A stretch of DNA of 64,000 nucleotides, from NCBI RefSeq assembly GCF_002294725.1, contig NZ_NSFT01000001.1:806001-870000 (forward strand), given 5' to 3'. Made by a program: the position numbers and the translations under genes. The notes beneath the pieces were generated by a model. The model saw only the letters and a list, made by a program, of their open reading frames with translations, did not search any database and was not told where the DNA came from. This DNA comes from Mesorhizobium sp. WSM4313. Its GTDB lineage: Bacteria > Pseudomonadota > Alphaproteobacteria > Rhizobiales > Rhizobiaceae. Positions 8,800 through 17,059 of this stretch are shown here, piece by piece (position 1 is the first letter of the stretch; every line of letters starts with the position of its first letter).

Positions 8800-8846
8800 G
8801 CCGTCCGGCAGGACGTGAGCCGTCAGGTCACGTCAGGGCGGACGGC
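8800..8846 (-). promoter_or_regulatory. mgtE mRNA leader hairpin
   Basis: An outer stem pairs 8800-8807 with 8839-8846 (eight perfect pairs, GCCGTCCG/CGGACGGC). An inner perfect stem pairs 8813-8818 with 8828-8833 (ACGTGA/TCACGT). In the mRNA the 3' base of the structure touches the AAGGAG ribosome binding site (8794-8799) of mgtE. It does not resemble the M-box consensus as I know it. There is no T-run, so control of translation is more likely than termination. Confidence 0.5.
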
Positions 8847-9067
8847 GGTTGCGTTCGACTGTGACTGTCGCCAGGCATGGCGGGCTGACCTTTCTGCTCG
8901 CGGGGTTCGAGTTTGAATTTGGCGAGCGGGCGCAACATAGGAGCGGTTTTTGCCGAGTCAATCGCGAAGAGCGCTGAAAATCGATGCGGGGACGCCGGAT
9001 CGCGAGACTGTGATCGAAGGCAGCCCGAGCCGGGCCACCGTCGCCGGTCAAATGCTTGGTATGACTG

Positions 9068-11056
9068 CTATTTCTGCTTCAGCCGGCGGAAGCGCAGCCA
9101 CTTTTCCTCGACCGGCCGGGGCTGGGCGAGAATGGTCGTGAGCTCGCGCGGCAAGCTGGGCGCAAGCGGCTTCTTGGTGGCGACGCCGTCGGCGATCGAT
9201 ACCACGCTGTGGTAGAACTCCTCGCCGGACAGCGAGCGCGGCGCCACCGCCTCGTGCATGACGCTGATGACGGTGACGTTCGGGCAATTGTCCTTGATCG
9301 CCTGGTGGAAGGCGATCTTACCTTCGGGATCGAGCGCGCCGGTCGCTTCGTCGAGGAACAGAAGTCCCGGCTGCTGCAGGATGATGCGCGCGACCACCAG
9401 CTTCTGCTTCTGGCCGCCCGAAAGCACCTGGTCCCAGATCTTGCCCTCGCGGCTCTCGTCGGCCAGCTGCCCGATGAAGTCGCCGAGGCCGGCCTTGTGC
9501 AGGGCCGCGGCAACCTGCGTGTCGCTGTGATCGCTCTCTGAACCCGGCAGGCAGACGAGCTGCTTCAGCGAGACCTGCTGCAGCTTGACCTCCTGAGCGG
9601 CGTAGAAGCTCGTCACGCCCTCCGGGAAGACGATGGTGCCGCGGCCATATGGCCACAGGCCGTTGATCGCCTTGATCAGCGAAGTCTTGCCGCAGCCGGA
9701 TTCGCCCTTGAGGAAGGTCCATTCGCCGCGGCGGAAGCGCAGATTGGCGGCGCTGAGGAAAGGCGTCGCGTCCTCGCCCTGATGCGCCAGCTCGAGCTTC
9801 TGGATGGTCAGGCCGAACACCGGGTTCTGGGTGGCGTAGCCGAAGTCGGAGCGGCCGGTCTGCTGATAGAATTCGCGCGGGTGCTGGACGTTCTCGATGG
9901 CGTCGGCGAGCTCGGTGACGCGCTGGCTGTTGGCCCTGAGCGTCGCGATCGCCGGCATCACATGGATGAACCACGAGCACTGGCTGATCAACTGGGCGAC
10001 CATTTCGGAGCCGGTGATGTAGCCTTTGTAGTCGAGACGGTTGTGGATGAACGACACGAGGCCCGGGGCGTAGGCAACGATTCGGGCGCCGACGAAATTG
10101 TAGATCAGCTCGAACGACGTGTAGCTGGTGTTGACGATATTGAGTCGCCCCCACGTCTTGTCGATGTCGACATAGAGCCTGTCATGCATCGACTTTTGCA
10201 CGCCCTCGCCATGCGAGGCGGCGACGTGAAAGCTGCGGCGCAGGAATGTCGTCAGTTCGCTGCGGTAGCTGCCCTCGGCCTGCTGCATGCGCACGTTGAG
10301 CCGCTCGAGCAGCCGCCCGAGCTTGACGGCGATCCAGGTGTTCAGCGGCACGTAGATGGCGACGGCGAGGAAAGCCAGCACCGCGGTGCCGTAGCCGCCG
10401 AGGAATTCCAGGCCCTTGACCTCGACGGAGGACCCGATCAGGTTCTCGCCGATGAAATAGAGCGAAGTCGCGACACCCAGCACGCCCATGGCAAGCCCGA
10501 TGGCGCCGCCGGTCATGTCCTTGATCGATTCCTGGATGCGCTGGTCGATGTTGTCCGGAGCGACGATGCCGCCGGCCGCCGAACCGTGCTGCGCATGAAA
10601 ATGGGTATGGTTGCCGTCGAGCAGCGCCTGGTTGAACTGGCTGTTCAGCCAGCCCCGCCATTTGCGGTGCAAGGTCGTTGAAACGAGATTGCGCACGCCG
10701 GTGAAGCCGGCATCCTTCAGCACGACCAGCAGCACCAATATGCCGGCATTGGTCAGAATGGTCTGCAACGGGTGGGTGTTGGCGGCGTCGTGGAGGAAGG
10801 CGATCGAATTGCCCAACTCGCCCAGTGCCAAGGCGAACCAGACGCCAGCCTTGCTGGACAACGCCGTCAGCAGCGCGATGACGAATGTGAGGGTCCAGGC
10901 TTCCTTCCACCGGTCGGAGAACCAGTAGGCTCGCATCAGCCCCCAGAATGTGCGCATCGACGATACCGGCGTCAGCGACGAGGTCTTCGCCTCGTTGGAT
11001 GTTTGCTCCGGTACTGTTCGTTGCGGTCTACCGACCCCAGTCACGATCCCGCCCAA
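9068..11056 (-). CDS. ABC transporter, fused membrane and ATPase domains (BacA/SbmA-like, ExsE/BclA type)
   Basis: A 662-residue half-transporter. The N-terminal part (about residues 35-380) is a six-helix membrane domain of the SbmA/BacA-ABCD type, including APDNIDQRIQESIKDM, where the family has a DNPDQRI-like motif. The C-terminal ATPase has Walker A GESGCGKTS (about 449-457), signature LSGGQKQK (about 544) and Walker B LLFLDEATGALD. Relatives include rhizobial ExsE and Bradyrhizobium BclA, which take part in fatty-acid or peptide transport and bacteroid development; the substrate here is not shown. The first codon is TTG with AGAAAGG just upstream; a GTG at 11044 is an alternative. A perfect palindrome lies 15 bases before the start. 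Confidence 0.82.
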   Translation of the reverse strand: MGGIVTGVGRPQRTVPEQTSNEAKTSSLTPVSSMRTFWGLMRAYWFSDRWKEAWTLTFVIALLTALSSKAGVWFALALGELGNSIAFLHDAANTHPLQTILTNAGILVLLVVLKDAGFTGVRNLVSTTLHRKWRGWLNSQFNQALLDGNHTHFHAQHGSAAGGIVAPDNIDQRIQESIKDMTGGAIGLAMGVLGVATSLYFIGENLIGSSVEVKGLEFLGGYGTAVLAFLAVAIYVPLNTWIAVKLGRLLERLNVRMQQAEGSYRSELTTFLRRSFHVAASHGEGVQKSMHDRLYVDIDKTWGRLNIVNTSYTSFELIYNFVGARIVAYAPGLVSFIHNRLDYKGYITGSEMVAQLISQCSWFIHVMPAIATLRANSQRVTELADAIENVQHPREFYQQTGRSDFGYATQNPVFGLTIQKLELAHQGEDATPFLSAANLRFRRGEWTFLKGESGCGKTSLIKAINGLWPYGRGTIVFPEGVTSFYAAQEVKLQQVSLKQLVCLPGSESDHSDTQVAAALHKAGLGDFIGQLADESREGKIWDQVLSGGQKQKLVVARIILQQPGLLFLDEATGALDPEGKIAFHQAIKDNCPNVTVISVMHEAVAPRSLSGEEFYHSVVSIADGVATKKPLAPSLPRELTTILAQPRPVEEKWLRFRRLKQK

Positions 11057-11070
11057 ACCTTTCTTAGTTT

Positions 11071-11087
11071 TGTTACACAGGGTAACA
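11071..11087. promoter_or_regulatory. Operator-like palindrome before the BacA-like transporter gene
   Basis: TGTTAC-N5-GTAACA is a perfect six-base inverted repeat, 15 bases before the TTG start and in an AT-rich stretch likely to contain the promoter. A related half (GGTTAC) occurs near 11134. The spacing suits a dimeric regulator; which one is unknown. Confidence 0.45.
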
Positions 11088-11635
11088 CCAATTGATCATT
11101 TTCCATTAATTTTCTGCCAACGAATGTGAACAGGGTTACTCGCCGTGGCATCAGGGCAACAGAAAGGCTGCGCCGGGCGATCGCTACTCGCAGCGATTTC
11201 GTCTTGTATTTCAGTTTGCTAGAGCTGTTTTTGCCAGCCGGCGGCAACCTTCCCTAAGGGAAGTGGAAAACACGGGTTTGTGAATGAAAAAGAGGTGTCC
11301 GCAGGCCGCGATGACTACTGGCGGTGACCGGAATGACCGAAAATTTGCCGCCCGTGGGCTACTCAGGGTTTACCCGATTCGTCCTTTCCGGAGGCGCTGA
11401 AATGGCCGGAAATGGTCTTGTCGGCAGCGTCGTATCTGTCGAAGACGATCTCGCCGCTGCCGAAACGGACATGGCCCTCCCGGCGATCACGGCTGTTGCG
11501 GCGAGCTGACCAAGCTTGGCTACGGCAACAGCTTCTTCCTGAGCAAAGCCAAAGCGACCGCGAAAACAGGAGCACAATTTTCAGGAAAGCGCGTGGCGGT
11601 CAGGTCGGCGGCTACGGATCGCGCTGACGGAACAT
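11088..11635. other. Intergenic stretch without a convincing gene
   Basis: About 550 bases between the ABC transporter and the DsbA-like gene. The left part is AT-richer and likely regulatory. A plus-strand frame starting with GTG at 11324 (ATG at 11333) gives about 58-61 residues and lacks a good ribosome binding site. The codons after it, in another frame (11500-11600), read as plausible protein (ELTKLGYGNSFFLSKAKAT), so a decayed gene is possible. I cannot support a functional call. Confidence 0.3.
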
Positions 11636-12316
11636 TCAGTTCGCGGTTTCGAGCTCGCCGCGCGCCTTGGCCTGGGCCACCTGGCGGATGGCGTCGGCAA
11701 GCGTGTCGGCATCCTGCGCGCCCATCACGGCATATTTGCCTTCGAGCAGGAAGCAGGGCACGCCGGTGATGCCCATGCGCGAAGCGGTGGCGATCTCGTT
11801 GCGGACGGCCTCAACGTCGGCGTCGGTCGGCAGCAGCGTCTCGACCACCGACGCATCCATGCCGGCCTCGCCGGCGGCCGTAACCAACACCGCATGGTCG
11901 CCGATATTCACGCCTTCCTCGAAATTCAGCTGGAAGAGGCGGCGCACCAGCCGGTTCTGCACGTCCTCGCCGGCTGCGCCCGCCCAGCGGATGACGCGGT
12001 GCGCGTCGAGGGTGTTCGGCGCGACCTTGATGGCGCCAAAGGCAAAGCTGATGCCCTCGGCTTCGCCGAGCGGCTCGATGCGCGCGTGGATCTGATGGAT
12101 ACGCTCCTCGCTGCCGAACTTGCCGAGCATGTATTGGCGGCGATCCATGCCGGCTGGCGGGATGGTCGGATCGAGCTGGAATGGCCGCCAGCGCACGCGC
12201 ACGTCGATGTCGCTTGCAGAAGCGATGGCCTTGTCCAGCCGCCTCTGGCCGATGAAGCACCAGGGGCAGACGACATCGGACACCACGTCGACGGTGATGG
12301 TGTTCTTGGCGCTCAT
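11636..12316 (-). CDS. DsbA-family oxidoreductase (FrnE-like)
   Basis: A 226-residue thioredoxin-fold protein without a signal peptide. The active site is CPWC in VVSDVVCPWCFIGQRRLDKA (about residues 18-21), the helical insertion follows, and the cis-Pro loop is GITGVPCFLLEGKYAVMGAQ near residue 190. This is the cytosolic FrnE/2-hydroxychromene isomerase-like branch, typically a thiol oxidoreductase with roles in redox or stress. The open frame upstream is antisense to nothing known and overlaps the 12355-14175 gene in the same direction, so ATG 12316 is chosen. It starts 38 bases after the upstream solute-binding protein gene ends and is probably cotranscribed. Confidence 0.88.
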   Translation of the reverse strand: MSAKNTITVDVVSDVVCPWCFIGQRRLDKAIASASDIDVRVRWRPFQLDPTIPPAGMDRRQYMLGKFGSEERIHQIHARIEPLGEAEGISFAFGAIKVAPNTLDAHRVIRWAGAAGEDVQNRLVRRLFQLNFEEGVNIGDHAVLVTAAGEAGMDASVVETLLPTDADVEAVRNEIATASRMGITGVPCFLLEGKYAVMGAQDADTLADAIRQVAQAKARGELETAN

Positions 12317-12354
12317 GCTCGTCTCCTGTTTGGTCTCAGCCGGTCGGGCCTGCC

Positions 12355-14175
12355 TCAGTTGGGCTTTCGCCACCAGGTCGGCAGCTGGTAGCCGAATATG
12401 GGGGTCTTTTGCGGATGTTCCAGATAGCTCCAGTAAGCGACCCATTGCTGCGTGTTGTACTGCATCGGCACCATGTAGCTGCCTGAGATCAGCAGCCGGT
12501 CGAGCACGCGCACCGCGGCGACATAGTCTTCTTTGGTGCGGGCGTTCAGCATCGCGTCGATCGCGTCGTCGATCGCCGGATCGGCGACGCCGGCGAGGTT
12601 GAACGATCCTTCCGTTTTCGCGGCGACCGATCCCCAGCGGCCGACCTGCTCGCTGCCGGGCGACAGCGAATTGCTGAAGCCGCTCGTCCCGATCAGAACC
12701 TCGAAGTCGAAGCGCTGCTTGCGCGACTGGATCTGGTCGCCGTCGAGGGTGCGGATGCCGACGTCGATACCGATCTTTTCCAGTGTGCGCTGATAGACGG
12801 CCGCCAGCCGCTCTTCGTCCTGCGACGAGGTCAGGATCTCGAAGCCGAACGGGTTTCCTTGCGCGTCGAGCATCTTGCCGTCCTGCACATGGAAGCCGGC
12901 GCTCTTCAGCAATTCGAAGGCGGTTTTGAGCACCTTGCGGTCCTGGCCTGAACCATCCGTCACGGGTGGGCGCCAGGTGCCGTCCATCACGTCCGGCGGC
13001 ACGCGGCCGGGGTAGGGCGCGAGCAGCGCCTTTTCGCGATCGTCCGCAGGGTGGCCGAGCGCCGAAAGCTCGGAATTCTGCCAATAGCTCATGGTGCGGT
13101 TGAACTTGCCGCCGAACAGATTCTTGTTCGTCCATTCGAAATCGTAGAGCATGCCGAGCGCGCGGCGGACGACGGAATCGGCGAATTTGGGCAGCCGGGT
13201 GTTGAACAGAAAGCCGGTCACAACCGGGGGAATGCCGGTGGTGAAATATTCTTCCTTCACATCACCCTTTCGGAAGGCTGGAAAGTCGATGTCGCGCTCA
13301 CGCTTGACCGGATCGGTCTCGTCATCGAGAGCGCAAATTCCTTTCTTGAATGCTTCCGTCTTGGCGTTGGCGTTGAGAAAATACTCGATCGTGACCTGAT
13401 CGAAATTGTCGAAGCCGCGCTTCGACGGAATGTCTTTGCCCCAGTAATGCGGATTCCGCTTGAAGACGATACGCTGCCCCGGCAGCACCTTGTCCACGGT
13501 GTAGGGGCCGCTGCCGATCAGCGGCTTCAGCGTGGTCTTGTCGAACGTGTCCTTGTCGAAGGCGTGCTTGGGGACGATCGGCGTCAACGCGACGATCAGC
13601 GGGAATTCGCGATTGGCCTTGTCGTTGAAGGTGAACTTCACGCTGTGCTCGCCGGTCTTCTCCAGCTTGGCGATCATGCTCATGCGGTCGCTGTAGGGCG
13701 GGCGGCCCTTCGCGGCGAAGACGTCGTAGGTGAACAGCACGTCCTCCGGCGTCACCGGCTGGCCGTCCGACCATTTTGCATTGGGGTTCAGATGGAACTC
13801 GATGCTCTTTCGCTCCGGGTCCATATCGGCGCTATCGGCAAGCAGCCCGTAGAGGCTGAAGGGCTCGTCATAGTTTCGCTGCATCAGCGGCTCGAAGACG
13901 AGATTGCCGTAAACCGTATCGATCATCCCGCGCGCTGTGGTGCGCAGGCTTTTCAGGATAAAGGGATTGAGGTTGTCGAAGGAGCCGACGACGCAATAAG
14001 TGACGCTGCCGCCTTTCGGCGCGTCCGGATTGACGTAGTCGAAATGCTGGTAGTCGGGCGGCAGCGCCGGCTCGCCTTGCATGGCTAAGCCGTGCTTCGG
14101 CTCCGACTGTGCAGGAAGGAGCGAAAGAGCCAGAAACGAGGTCGCGGCGATCAGCCGGACGAGAACGCGGTCCAT
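12355..14175 (-). CDS. Extracellular solute-binding protein, family 5 (YejA-like)
   Basis: A 606-residue periplasmic binding protein with a signal peptide (MDRVLVRLIAATSFLALS..., cleavage near SLLPAQS). HGLAMQGEPALPPDYQHFDYVNP, with the repeated PDAPKGG motif just after, is typical of YejA, the microcin C/oligopeptide binding protein; KWSDGQPVTPEDVLFTYD is the family-5 signature. It probably delivers peptides to an ABC permease, but no yejB, yejE or yejF gene lies next to it; downstream is only the DsbA-like gene. It must use a permease encoded elsewhere or have another role. Confidence 0.9.
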   Translation of the reverse strand: MDRVLVRLIAATSFLALSLLPAQSEPKHGLAMQGEPALPPDYQHFDYVNPDAPKGGSVTYCVVGSFDNLNPFILKSLRTTARGMIDTVYGNLVFEPLMQRNYDEPFSLYGLLADSADMDPERKSIEFHLNPNAKWSDGQPVTPEDVLFTYDVFAAKGRPPYSDRMSMIAKLEKTGEHSVKFTFNDKANREFPLIVALTPIVPKHAFDKDTFDKTTLKPLIGSGPYTVDKVLPGQRIVFKRNPHYWGKDIPSKRGFDNFDQVTIEYFLNANAKTEAFKKGICALDDETDPVKRERDIDFPAFRKGDVKEEYFTTGIPPVVTGFLFNTRLPKFADSVVRRALGMLYDFEWTNKNLFGGKFNRTMSYWQNSELSALGHPADDREKALLAPYPGRVPPDVMDGTWRPPVTDGSGQDRKVLKTAFELLKSAGFHVQDGKMLDAQGNPFGFEILTSSQDEERLAAVYQRTLEKIGIDVGIRTLDGDQIQSRKQRFDFEVLIGTSGFSNSLSPGSEQVGRWGSVAAKTEGSFNLAGVADPAIDDAIDAMLNARTKEDYVAAVRVLDRLLISGSYMVPMQYNTQQWVAYWSYLEHPQKTPIFGYQLPTWWRKPN

Positions 14176-14468
14176 GACCGTCTCCTTGCCGGACGGCTTT
14201 GTGATTCGCCATGCACCCTAGAGCATTTCGCTATCCGATTGAATCGGCGCGCCAATGGGAATCGGGTTCCGCCGCTCCAGCGCCGATCGACGCTTGCCCT
14301 GGACATCGAACCGCGAAGAAATCGCGGAAACCGGGCTGGATTCGATGTCGCTGGCAGTGTAACACGCGCTCCGAAGTCATCCTGTTGCCTCATTTGGGCA
14401 ACAGGTAGCTGGACCACACGGCACGAAGAAGCCGGTCCCCGGGATCATTTGAGAGGAAAGTGCACCAT
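14176..14468. other. Intergenic region between the YejA-like gene and ialB
   Basis: The divergent promoters for the YejA-like gene and ialB should lie here. Near 14220 it contains AGAGCATTTCGCT, the start of a common rhizobial intergenic repeat, and near 14310 further short inverted matches. No credible reading frame is present. Confidence 0.4.
14381..14405 (+). promoter_or_regulatory. Perfect 9-base inverted repeat upstream of ialB
   Basis: CCTGTTGCC and GGCAACAGG are separated by seven bases and end 63 bases before the ialB start. This could be an operator or a leader hairpin; there is no T-run and no gene ending toward it, so a terminator is unlikely. Confidence 0.4.
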
Positions 14469-15089
14469 ATGACGATCAACGCGTACCGCCTTTCGGTGCT
14501 GGCCGCAGGCGTGGTCGGCGTTCTGGGCGCCGGGCTTTTCACCGCCTCGGCCCAACAGCAGCCGCAGATCCCGCAGGGCTGGTTCAAGGCCTGCACCAAG
14601 CAGGAAGACGTTGACATTTGCAATGTGCAGAACATCGTCACGGCCGGCAACGGCCAGCTCGTCACCGGCGTCAGCCTGATCGAGCTCAAGGGCAAGGTGA
14701 ACCGCAAGGTCTTCCAGGTCACGGTGCCGACCGGCCGCCTCGTGCCTCCCGGAATTGCGCTGCAGATCGATGCCGGCAAGGCGCAGAAGCTGGACTATGT
14801 GATCTGTTTCCCGGATCGTTGCGTGGCGGAAGTGCCGCTGAGCGACCAGCTCGTCGCTTCCTTCAAGAAGGGGCAGGGCATCACGCTCACCTCGATCAAC
14901 TTCCAGAACCAGCCGAATCCGATCAAGATCGCGCTCACCGGCTTCAGCGGCGCCTATGACGGCCCGCCGCTGCAGCAGTCGGACATCGAGGACCGGCAGA
15001 AAAAGCTGCAGGACTTCGTCGCCAAGAACAATCAGGACTTCGCCAAGAAGCTCAAGGACGAGCAGGACAAGGCCAAGACCGCAAACTGA
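14469..15089 (+). CDS. ialB: Invasion-associated locus B family protein
   Basis: A 206-residue exported protein with a signal peptide ending near TASAQQ. It carries the IalB-domain pattern: GWFKACTKQEDVDICNVQN near residue 37, and a second Cys pair in ICFPDRC near 117, with SLIELKG and FQVTVPTGRLVPPGI between. The last 50 residues are charged and helical (coiled-coil-like). IalB proteins were named from Bartonella and are widespread periplasmic or surface proteins in Hyphomicrobiales; the molecular role is not settled. GTG 14460 is possible, but ATG 14469 sits at correct distance from GAGAGGAAAG. It is closed by a strong terminator. Confidence 0.87.
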   Translation: MTINAYRLSVLAAGVVGVLGAGLFTASAQQQPQIPQGWFKACTKQEDVDICNVQNIVTAGNGQLVTGVSLIELKGKVNRKVFQVTVPTGRLVPPGIALQIDAGKAQKLDYVICFPDRCVAEVPLSDQLVASFKKGQGITLTSINFQNQPNPIKIALTGFSGAYDGPPLQQSDIEDRQKKLQDFVAKNNQDFAKKLKDEQDKAKTAN

Positions 15090-15115
15090 TCGCGCAAGCG
15101 CGTTTCTCGGAAACA

Positions 15116-15144
15116 AAAGCGGGGCAAATGCCCCGCTTTTTTTT
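15116..15144 (+). terminator. Terminator after ialB
   Basis: The stem AAGCGGGGC/GCCCCGCTT with loop AAAT is followed by eight T. The complementary A-run on the left also lets it serve hspQ from the other side. Confidence 0.93.
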
Positions 15145-15183
15145 GTCCCGCGCCGCGCGCCCTGGGCGACGTTCGTTAGCGCT

Positions 15184-15507
15184 TCAGTGCTTAGACTGGC
15201 GCTTCGGCTCGTAGCGGCCGTCCGGCAGCTTGTCGAACATCTCGCCGATCTGCGGATGCCGCACCGGCTCGCCCGACCGGTCCTCGAGCAGGTTCTGCTC
15301 GGACACATAGGCGATGTACTCAGTCTCCGAATTTTCCGCCAGAAGATGGTAGAAAGGCTGGTCCTTGCGCGGACGCACGTCAGCCGGAATAGCCTCGTAC
15401 CATTCCTCTGTGTTGGCGAATTCGGGATCGACGTCAAAGATCACGCCGCGGAATGGAAACAGCCTGTGGCGAACCACTTGCCCGATCGAGAATTTGGCCG
15501 TTTTCAT
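15184..15507 (-). CDS. hspQ: Heat shock protein HspQ
   Basis: A 107-residue protein of the HspQ/YccV-like family: KFSIGQVVRHRLFPFRGVIFDVDPEF at the N terminus, then DQPFYHLLAE and AYVSEQNLL. HspQ is a hemimethylated-DNA-binding, Lon-specificity-enhancing heat shock protein in enterobacteria. The frame extends to a GTG at 15519, but ATG 15507 (MKTAKFSIGQ) matches the usual N terminus and has GGTGA upstream. It is convergent with ialB and shares the terminator between them. Confidence 0.92.
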   Translation of the reverse strand: MKTAKFSIGQVVRHRLFPFRGVIFDVDPEFANTEEWYEAIPADVRPRKDQPFYHLLAENSETEYIAYVSEQNLLEDRSGEPVRHPQIGEMFDKLPDGRYEPKRQSKH

Positions 15508-15746
15508 CACATTCACCACTTAGGGTCCGAGGCGCCTGTCGTGGCTGCGCGCAAGGCGCCTAAGGCCTTGAATTTACACATCACCGGACCAAAAATCGAC
15601 CCCGACTTTCGGCTGGTGCCTATTTGGCGCAGACGCGGCCGCAGTTCAATAGCCAACTGCTTGATCTTGGCTGAAGCAACGGGTTAGCCCGCGCGGGAGT
15701 TTTCCCGCCTGAGCGAAAAAATTCCGGCATCATCGGCCTTGGAATA

Positions 15747-16973
15747 CTACCGGCCGACCTCTTTTCTTAGGCCGCCGGCAATGGCGCGAAAGCCGCTGCC
15801 CGGCCGCAGCCCCTCGCGCATGAAGAAGGCGCGCAGCGGCGCGAAGCCGCCAAGCGCACTAAGGCCGGCGCTGCGCGCCAGCTGCGCCGGCAGCATGTCG
15901 GACAAGAGCGACATGTTGAGCAGGTTCACGGCGCCGCTGCGCGCCCAAATGTCAGGCCGGCGCCTCGTGTCATAGGCGGCAAGGCTTCGGCGCGATCCTG
16001 GATCATTGCTGTTTTCACTCGCGATTCCAATCAGATCGTCGATGTCCCTGATGCCGAGGTTGAGGCCTTGCGCGCCGATCGGCGGAAACACATGCGCTGC
16101 CTCGCCGACCAGGGCTACGCGGTTTTGCGCGAAGCGACCGGGCGAGGCGGCCGACAAAGGATAGATCTGGCGGCCCGGCTCGACAGAGACCCGGCCAAGC
16201 ATCGATTGCATCTGCTCCTCGATACGCCCCGACAAGGTTGCATCGTCGAGCGCGGCAAGCTCCCGCGCGGTCTCCGGCCTCACCACCCACACAAGGCTCG
16301 AGCGCCTGCCGGGCAGCGGCACCTGCGTGAACGGCCCTGTCTCGGTATGGAACTCGGTTGAAACGAAGCCGTGCTCGCTGCGGTGGCCGAAATTGAGCAC
16401 AAGCGCCGACTGCGGATAGGGACGCGCAAAGGCGCGAATGCCGGCGGCTTCCCGCGCCAGCGACAGGCGTCCGTCGGCGGCGACAGCAAGCGATGCTGAG
16501 AGTTCGCTGCCGTCGGCCAGCCGGGCATGCGCCCGATCGGCGTCCAGGCGCCATGACTCGACGGTGGATTTCAGCCAGTGAATGCGATGATGAGCTGAAA
16601 CCGCCTTGGCAAGAATGGTGATCAGGGCCTTGTTCGGCAGGTTGAGCCCGAATTGTTCCTCGCCGATCTCGCTGGCGCGAAAGGTCACGGTTGGGCTTCG
16701 GATCAGCCGCCTTGTGGCATCGACGATGCGCATCACCTTGAGCGCCGCGGCCTGCGGCCTCAGTTCGCCAAGGATGCCCAGTCGTTCAAGGACTTTCAGG
16801 GCGGGGTTCATGAGGGCGGTGGTGCGGCCGTCGGCGGTGTTGGCCTCAGGGCCGACCAGCGTCACTTCGAAGCCGGCCTCGGCGAAGCCGAGCGCGGCGA
16901 TCAAGCCGGCCGGACCGCTGCCGGCAACCAGGATGCGGGCTTTGTCGTTGTGCTCCACGCCAGGCTTCCACAA
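15747..16973 (-). CDS. UbiH/UbiF-type FAD-dependent hydroxylase
   Basis: A 408-residue flavoprotein monooxygenase. It has the dinucleotide-binding motif VAGSGPAGLIAALGFAEAG near residue 16 and the second FAD motif VALVGEAAHVFPPIGAQGLN near 287, which is the UbiH/COQ6 signature. The family adds hydroxyl groups to the ubiquinone ring at the inner membrane. Which ring position it acts on cannot be told from sequence alone, as alphaproteobacterial UbiL/UbiM/UbiH types share these motifs. It is divergent from the DUF2182 gene across 86 bases. Confidence 0.85.
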   Translation of the reverse strand: MWKPGVEHNDKARILVAGSGPAGLIAALGFAEAGFEVTLVGPEANTADGRTTALMNPALKVLERLGILGELRPQAAALKVMRIVDATRRLIRSPTVTFRASEIGEEQFGLNLPNKALITILAKAVSAHHRIHWLKSTVESWRLDADRAHARLADGSELSASLAVAADGRLSLAREAAGIRAFARPYPQSALVLNFGHRSEHGFVSTEFHTETGPFTQVPLPGRRSSLVWVVRPETARELAALDDATLSGRIEEQMQSMLGRVSVEPGRQIYPLSAASPGRFAQNRVALVGEAAHVFPPIGAQGLNLGIRDIDDLIGIASENSNDPGSRRSLAAYDTRRRPDIWARSGAVNLLNMSLLSDMLPAQLARSAGLSALGGFAPLRAFFMREGLRPGSGFRAIAGGLRKEVGR

Positions 16974-17059
16974 TGCGAGGCGACCCGTCGGGCCTTTGTC
17001 CGGATATAGGGCAGATTGGCCGGCTTGATCAACGCGGCGATTCAGCCCATTCGATTGCC

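Noticed and set aside
8800-8846. Intrinsic terminator upstream of mgtE
   Set aside because: There is no U-run on either side, and the hairpin touches the ribosome binding site, so a terminator is unlikely.
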